NCBI GenBank assembly: GCA_014905825.1
Contig: JACGCN010000009.1
Span: 1,426,001 to 1,490,000 of the forward strand
Origin: Lyophyllum atratum
Lineage: Eukaryota > Basidiomycota > Agaricomycetes > Agaricales > Lyophyllaceae
Direction of reading: 5' to 3'
DNA length: 64,000 bases
Shown here piece after piece: positions 58,201-64,000 of this stretch; the first letter of the stretch is position 1; each line of letters begins with the position of its first letter. The translations under genes were made by a program, and so were the position numbers. A model generated the notes under the pieces. That model worked only from the letters and a program-made list of their open reading frames with translations, was not told the origin of the DNA and did no database searches.

Positions 58201-60252
58201 ACACACGCACATCCTCCACGCTTGCCATCCACCACAAATTCCAATACTTTTGTTCACACTACAAATACCCACGCGGTGCCGGTCCCCGCCCTGTCCCGCG
58301 ACTTCTTGGCCCCTTCGCCCCGTTCAGAACCTTCTGCCTACTTTCCTCTTGCAAAGCCCACTTCAAGCCCATTCTTGGCGGTCTATCAGGAGCACCCAGA
58401 ATCGCCTACCAAGCTATATAGCTATTCTTCGTCATCTGTTGGACAAGGGGATGGACCATCCGACGAGCACAGATATGGGGTCAGCGGCGTACTTCTGTAC
58501 GAAGAGCGACGGGGCATGCCAGAAATGTGGATGGACGACAACACTTCGGCGATGGATCATGTGCCTGGGTTTGGGAACGGAACGATCGATCCCTCTCTGC
58601 TTGGGGGCGGTCAGGCCGCCGAAGAAGAGCATACTCTTGTCCAGCCGTTGGTGGAGTATGATTCAAGTTCACCCACCCCTCCGCCCTCTCCCCCTGCAGC
58701 AACGTGGCATGTGAATCCACTGGTCGCTTACGAATCCCTATCTCCATCTCGTTCGTCCTCCCCGCCACCACCCCCGCATTCGTTTTCTCGCAGCCCTGAG
58801 TCCCACCGCTCGCGGTCGCGCTCATCTTCACAGCCCCTGTCACCCACGCGCTCTGTACGGGAGTCAACTGCGCAAACCCACCCCGCTACGTCCAACGACC
58901 CTGTTAGTAATGCTTCATCGTTACCGTCATGGACTCAGCCATTACCTCGTCGTTCTCGTCAACCCCGGCGGGCCCCCGATGGGATGGTCGCTACTGGAGA
59001 TCTAGACGTGTCATCAAGCGATGAAAGCTGGTCCGATCAGGAGAACCGCCGTCAGAAAAAGAAATCTAGAAGACTCTCGATGTCGTTGGATCCCATACCC
59101 CTGAGCGGCCCTGCTGCGCGAGCCGATGGAGCAAGCACCTCGACTTCAGATCATCAGATGGGGCAACCAGCCAGGACTATGGCTCAACGACCCGGTGCGA
59201 AGGGCATACGGTATCCACAGGTTGCGGAATTCGAGTATTGCCATCAGTGCAGGAGTCAAACCAACATATTAAAATTCGTCTGTCCTTGTGAAAAAAGATA
59301 TTGCTATCGCTGCTTGCACACGAGGTACGTTTCTATACGATCGCTATCACTCAAACAATAAACGTTTAACTGTTTTATTTTCTGTAGATACACGGGAGAG
59401 CAAGCCTATAACTTAACCCTTCTCAGCTTCACCTGCCCGTTGTGCAAAAACATGTGCAACTGCACTAAATGCTGTAAGAAGCGAGGCGAGGTTTACGTGG
59501 GGTCGAGGTCGCGCCCAGAGCCTGTCAAGCGTCCTGCCCTACAGAAGCCTAGCAGGGAAGCCTCCAATCCAGCCCGGACTGTGCTCCCGCGGCACGCGGG
59601 CAAGACCGACGTTTCTGACGCTGTACCGGTGACGACGTACTGGGCAACGATGTACGGGCTCAATGGGCAGAAGATTGGAAATGCGTTCGTGGGGGATGAT
59701 GGGAACGAAGACGTTGTGGTCATGCGGGGTCTCGGTGAACCGGCGCCGGAGACGCGGAAGAGGGAGCGCATATTTGTGGGCGATGTTCAGGAGGCGTGGG
59801 GGTTCAGTGATCGCTGCCTTCTGAAGGATGTGGACCCCGTGTCGTGGCGCGATAGAAATAATGGACCGAACGAGCGCGTGTACGTCGGGAAGAAGGCGCT
59901 GCTTTATATGCCCAAAGTCTTGCGCCGGCGACGGGCGGGGTTGGGTGTTCAAACTGTGGGCCACTCCCAGTGGACGTCGTATGCGGGTGAGGAGTTTTCC
60001 TCGCCGCTGTCGTCTATTGATGGTGAGAGTGACGACGGGGGTGCTGGCGAAGGCGAGTCGCGTCTAGGATTTGAGCCCTCCGCCATAGAGGCTGATCTTG
60101 AGATGGTTGCGCAGGAGGGTCTTGATAGTTTTTTGGCCAAGGGCCCGGGGAAAGCGTTTTCTGCGGATAGTCTTGTGGATACTGATGTTGCGCGCGCGAT
60201 CTCGCTGGGGTTGTTGGCGTGCGGTGTGGCAGTCCAGCTTTCGGCGTGTTGA
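55246..60252 (+). CDS. CDCA7-like zinc-finger protein (zf-4CXXC_R1), 1,593 residues
   Basis: Exons are 55246-55464, 55529-55564, 55614-55772, 55822-59324 and 59388-60252. The first ~1,300 residues are Ser/Pro-rich, with acidic patches and repeated Ser-Gln-Ala-Lys motifs (near 57060-57160), and look disordered. The zf-4CXXC_R1 domain lies near residues 1275-1350: EYCHQCRSQT, FVCPCEKRYCYRC, LHTRYTGEQAY, FTCPLCKNMCNCTKCC. This is the domain of vertebrate CDCA7, which binds hemimethylated DNA and recruits the HELLS remodeller. Arg residues matching two human ICF-syndrome positions (in CHQCR and in HTRY) are kept, while the Gly before the central CxxC pair is not. A C-terminal ~250-residue region includes TYWATMYGLNGQKIGNAF. 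The nuclear, chromatin role is inferred. The start is the first in-frame Met of exon 1; the first donor (GTCGGC) is weak. Confidence 0.85.
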
Positions 60253-61028
60253 TTCGTCGTTCCACCTTACATATAGTGATACGTTGAATTTAATCTTCTG
60301 TTGGGTCATTCCGTAGGACAACATCGGTGTAATATGTGTATTTTTTGTTCTAGCATTGTATCATAAAGATGACAATACATACATACTAGGGAACGTATGA
60401 AGGTGGAGATGGCGTAACGAAGCAAACGCTTGTTCTAAAGTTGAGCATTTTCAGCACCCAAGTGGTCCCCAAAGTTCACATCACAATCAACGGGGAACTC
60501 GTCGCTCAGCTCAGCCGTAGTCCCAATAACACGTTCATCGATGGAGGTTCCAGCCGCATGGCTGGGGGCTACTTTGACATCCCGTAGGGCTAACGACGCT
60601 TTGTAAAAAGTTTGAGCCTAGCAGCATATCGCGTTCTGATTCTCACATCTGACATCATGGCTTCATTCCTAGCCACCAATATATATATCGTGTCGACCAA
60701 AGCCAGGCAGGATCCTAGAATCGAGTGTCCAGCACTGAATTCATAGCCATTTATACTAATGCAGCCCACGTAAGATAGACGCATCGTGTATGGGTATCGG
60801 GGAGCATATTTTCCAGTGTCACTCCCAGTAGTGCCTCGATGCAAGGGGTATACTCTATGCATATGCTTTCCTATAACAGTCCTCCATATGACGTTTTGAA
60901 CGAACTACGACGTCTTTTCTTCCCGAATTGGGGGGACCATGAAGCAGCTGTGTCTTTGGGGATTGGCATCCCATTCGAAGCCACCTCGAGGTGTCAATGG
61001 CAATGTGGGCCACTGGGCGCTACGTTCA
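60253..61028. other. Convergent intergenic region
   Basis: Between the 3' ends of the CDCA7-like gene and the NAT9-like gene. AT-rich with a polyadenylation-like stretch near 60285-60370. I see no gene. Confidence 0.5.
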
Positions 61029-61997
61029 TCACGGACGTCCACGGAAAAGAGGGTATCGGAGAACAATAGGATCGAGTAATCCAAGGTGCTGAGAGGGCGC
61101 GCTGGCGCCCCACCGCATCTCAACCTCTTCGAAGACCTCCACGCGACGCGTGATCCGAAATCCAAGCGTCTCAAAGAGGCGGATGCTAGGTGTGTTCGCG
61201 GCGCCGATGCGCGCTGTAAGGGCGCGAGGGGGTATGCCGAGACCTGGGTTAGCGACTGGTGTAGTGAGGTCCGAGCTAGGTGCGGATGCCGATGCGTCGG
61301 TACAGAAAGAGGAGTGCGGGGCACCAGTAGCATATGACAGCATAAGCTGGAGTGCTTCGTGTGCGAGACCTTTGCGACGGTAGGCTGGTTCTACAAGAGG
61401 AAGGTTTGAACTAGACCAAGGAAGGGGGAGGAAAGAACGTACCTGCAATCATAATCTCCACCTCGGCCTCGAACTCGTCTTCTTCCCCTTCATGGTCACC
61501 TTCCCGAACACCCTCAACACGAGGCCCTTGAACGTCGCCCGGTATCGCGCCTTTGAGAAACATGTTGACGTCCCCTACCATCGGAAGTCCTGCGATCTCT
61601 GGGTCGGTCGGTGACAGGCCTTCCGTCGCAGCAGGTAGTGGGAGTCTCTCCCCGGACGGAGATTCGCGCGCAAGCACGATGAACGTGAGCTTATCCTCGT
61701 CGCGGCGCCACTTTTCTAGTCCAATCTCGCATTAGATTACTTGATCTGTAGGAGCGATTGAATGCACGTACGTTGCATTTCGTACTCTTCCTCGAGGCTC
61801 AGGGGCTCACTCGCCGTGAGCCGCTGGAGTTCCTCGTCAGTCATCCAGGCGTGGTATTTCTATGAAGAGAAAGGCTCTGAATATAAAATTGTAGGAAATG
61901 GTTGCGAAGTGAGTGGACGTACGGGAACATGTTTCGGGAAGTAGGGCACTAGGACGACTTTGGAGCCGATGAGAACTGTGTATTCATTTGCCTTCAT
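61029..61997 (-). CDS. GNAT N-acetyltransferase, NAT9-like
   Basis: Four exons join in frame into about 240 residues, starting [20 protein letters not shown]. The NAT9 pattern is clear: a short N-terminal strand, then [50 protein letters not shown], and the acetyl-CoA loop [18 protein letters not shown] (R-R-K-G, motif A). Near the end, [19 protein letters not shown] (motif B) leads into the FEEVEMRW tail. NAT9 family members acetylate proteins; the animal member has been linked to tubulin. Two inserts of acidic residues ([16 protein letters not shown] and a Ser/Ala stretch) are typical of fungal copies. The gene lies tail-to-tail with the CDCA7-like gene. Confidence 0.88.
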
Positions 61998-62969
61998 TGC
62001 GACCGCGCTCCAGATGATGGTCGTGGTGAGGAACAAGAACTTGAAGTGGAAATTCTACCTTATTGATCACGGGTCACGATGTCGGAGGTCTCTGCCTTGA
62101 AATTGAATTCCATGATCATGAATCATACCACTGTACTTAATCTCTGATTATTATCCTGTTTTTGCGTATCAACTATCTTTGTGGAAGCCGAAAGACATAG
62201 GCCTGGCGCTCGTTCGAGTCAGAGGTGTTGGACGATGAGCGCTGAGCATGGCCAAATTCATTTTATCCGTTCCTACTACATGACTTAGCAATGACTTAGC
62301 AGATAAGATGAACAGGATGAGTATCAACTTGAACCCTGCTTCTCTCAACTTCGACTTGATATGCAATCAACAGCGCCGTCAATACCTTCTGAGGTACATA
62401 AAGCCTCAGGAACTGGCTCGCTTCAGAGCAAAATTTCACATTGACAGGAGAAACGCATGTAATCCTCCTGGCCTCAGCCGAGCACATATTATCACTACCA
62501 ATCTGCAAAGGAGACGACAAAGGTAAGTCCGGATCTATAAGCCGGGAACAGGTGCCAACGTACTTCATTCAATCCAGCACACTGGCAGTGGCGTATGCCA
62601 GCCTGCCTGGCTGAGCAATGCTTGCACTGGTTGCCTAGCGATTAAACCTGCTTGAATGCATTTGACGAGAACAGAGACCACCCAATGCTGGCAATTCCAC
62701 CAGCCATTGGGTTTCAGGACTTGTTCTGCTGCCGCGACGCGCTCCAACCCTTGCCTCTGGGCATAGTTAAGCGTCGCAATGGGAATGAATATCGCATTTC
62801 ATTGGTTTGCCGGCCGGCAATTTTCGTCTTTGGGCCCCAGTTGGTCAGGTGGTCCAGTGGGCCATTACTTACAGCAACAGGTACCGTATCAGACACGCAC
62901 CGCATAATGAAGAAGGATGAGTCTCGACCGTGCTATCAAAAACGAGTGAGCAGCATAAATTTGAAACAA
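61998..62969. other. Intergenic
   Basis: I see no supported gene. A direct repeat of TGACTTAGCA lies at 62281 and 62291. The plus frame at 62652-63026 partly overlaps the next gene's 3' end and looks random. Confidence 0.5.
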
Positions 62970-63854
62970 TCAGTCAGCCCACAGCCGAAAAAAGACATCA
63001 TACAATACAGAGGTATATTGGAGTGATAAGTCACTCTCGGGTCCTAGTGCAATCGACAGCTCGTCACACCACTTCGGCGTCGAGGAGCCTCGCAACGCTG
63101 CCATCAGTTCCCAAAAGTCGGGATACCAGCCAAGAGTCTCCCAATCCACTAAACCTGTGATCGTTCCATCATCAACCATGATGTTCCTGTCATTCAAGTC
63201 CCCATGTGCCAGTACGACATTGCATTGTCGGCCAACTTCGCACAAGGCTGAAGGGACTTCGCTAAGGGTCATCTGGCTACCGAGGCGCCAAATCCAATAC
63301 GAGTGGAATGCTTCCAAATCACGGAACTCGTGCAGAGGAGGCGGGTCAAACAACAGGTTGTCGTACGGTCCAGAAGGCCAGGAACCCATCAATCTCCTAG
63401 TATCCGATTCCAGTGTCCCGAGTTCTCGAACAAAACCAGCCAATTGAGTTGCGACGCTTCTCAATTGCTGTTCTGTCATACTGGAGAGACAGACCTCCAG
63501 AGGCTGGCCTTTTATTCGGTCCATAACAATATAAGTATGGTCGTTGTGCTGGAAGCACATATGTACTTTAGGTACTGGAATGGACGTCCGCTGTTGGATA
63601 TACATCATGGCCATAGCCTCTCGGATGCTAGCTCGTGACCCAGATTTGACAACCAGAGACTCTTCGACGAAAGCAACATTTCCCGCATCTGGTACCGCTG
63701 CCAGAGCTGCCAAGATACGCGTTATCTCGTGGGCCGGGGGATTGAATACCGGGGAGGTAAGCAAGGAAGCGTGAGGAAGCGAACACGAAGATGGGGTTGG
63801 TGACAGATCGAACTGAGGCAATGATGTTGCTATGAATGGCGGTAAATGGGTCAT
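62970..63854 (-). CDS. APH-type phosphotransferase (protein-kinase-like fold)
   Basis: One open exon of about 295 residues from MTHLPPFIATSLP. It has the aminoglycoside/choline kinase fold: FVEESLVVKSG (ATP-binding Lys), REAMAMMYIQQRTSIPVPKV, YIVMDRIKGQPLE (hinge), the catalytic loop VLAHGDLNDRNIMVD (HxDxxxxN) and VDWETLGWYPDFWE in the DFG position. Fungal members are numerous, mostly of unknown substrate, and should not be read as antibiotic resistance. The frame stays open upstream (TLWKREVALDDPTQI). A donor-like CAGA|GTAAGT at 63988 with an acceptor-like TTTGCAAG near 63935 suggests an upstream exon beyond the window, so the start is uncertain and the gene may be partial. Confidence 0.82.
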   Translation of the reverse strand: MTHLPPFIATSLPQFDLSPTPSSCSLPHASLLTSPVFNPPAHEITRILAALAAVPDAGNVAFVEESLVVKSGSRASIREAMAMMYIQQRTSIPVPKVHMCFQHNDHTYIVMDRIKGQPLEVCLSSMTEQQLRSVATQLAGFVRELGTLESDTRRLMGSWPSGPYDNLLFDPPPLHEFRDLEAFHSYWIWRLGSQMTLSEVPSALCEVGRQCNVVLAHGDLNDRNIMVDDGTITGLVDWETLGWYPDFWELMAALRGSSTPKWCDELSIALGPESDLSLQYTSVLYDVFFRLWAD

Positions 63855-64000
63855 GCGTAGCGTGACAGAGCTAGAGATCTGTGTTGGATCATCCAGGGCC
63901 ACTTCACGCTTCCACAGTGTCAGTGTACACGCTTGCAAAGCGCCGAGTTAGACAGCAGTGGTGACACCAAGCTTAATAAGGACTTACTCTGCTCGATGTC

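Noticed and set aside
57029..58867. Alternative frames on both strands within the CDCA7-like gene
   Set aside because: The main frame runs unbroken for over 1,150 codons and ends in the zinc-finger domain; the others are overlaps caused by Pro/Ser/Arg-rich composition.
62970..63854. Aminoglycoside resistance gene
   Set aside because: The fold is shared by many fungal kinases of unknown substrate; nothing here indicates an antibiotic substrate.

Overview
The window looks like nuclear DNA of a mushroom-forming basidiomycete (Agaricomycetes). Most genes are split by many short GT-AG introns of about 45-70 bases. Several encoded families are typical of these fungi: a DUF6534-type membrane protein, a glyoxal-oxidase-like copper radical oxidase, a multi-exon P450, a fungal F-box protein and small lineage-specific proteins. 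Coding exons were joined by hand from splice signals and kept reading frame. For seven multi-exon genes the joined exon length was checked to be a multiple of three: the NYN gene, Nup37, the P450, Atg27, the copper oxidase, LanC-like and CDCA7-like genes, as well as the gene at 46.6 kb. No rRNA, tRNA or CRISPR was recognised.

Layout. 1-7.0 kb holds no gene I can support. 7.0-10.7 kb (minus) is an NYN/PIN-type RNase-like gene whose longest intron carries a tandem repeat. 10.7-18.7 kb is a rearranged block of diverged segmental duplications. It contains an intact Nup37 gene (plus), a relic of Nup37 exon 1, two paralogous 107-residue genes (minus) and a 315-residue orphan gene (plus). 20-24 kb has a secreted Gly/Asn/Trp-rich protein, an F-box gene and decayed F-box copies. 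24.7-28.1 kb is a cytochrome P450 followed by two extra tandem copies of its last exon and 3' flank. 29-33 kb has a DUF6534-type protein and Atg27.

33.6-45.5 kb is a run of four minus-strand genes: Dna2 helicase-nuclease, an unknown conserved-looking gene, a stomatin-like mitochondrial protein and an FAD monooxygenase. 46.5-60.3 kb is a run of plus-strand genes: an unknown protein, a membrane-anchored copper radical oxidase, a LanC-like protein and a large CDCA7/zf-4CXXC_R1 zinc-finger protein. 61-64 kb (minus) has an NAT9-like acetyltransferase and an APH-type phosphotransferase that may continue past the right edge.

The genes do not form one pathway. Housekeeping functions (Dna2, Nup37, Atg27, stomatin-like, NAT9, CDCA7-like) alternate with accessory functions (P450, FAD monooxygenase, copper oxidase, secreted glycine-rich protein, F-box, APH). 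The most unusual parts are the Nup37/107-residue-gene duplication block, the P450 terminal-exon triplication, the intron-resident repeat in the NYN gene, and a LanC-like gene that needs either a 29-base intron or a frameshift.
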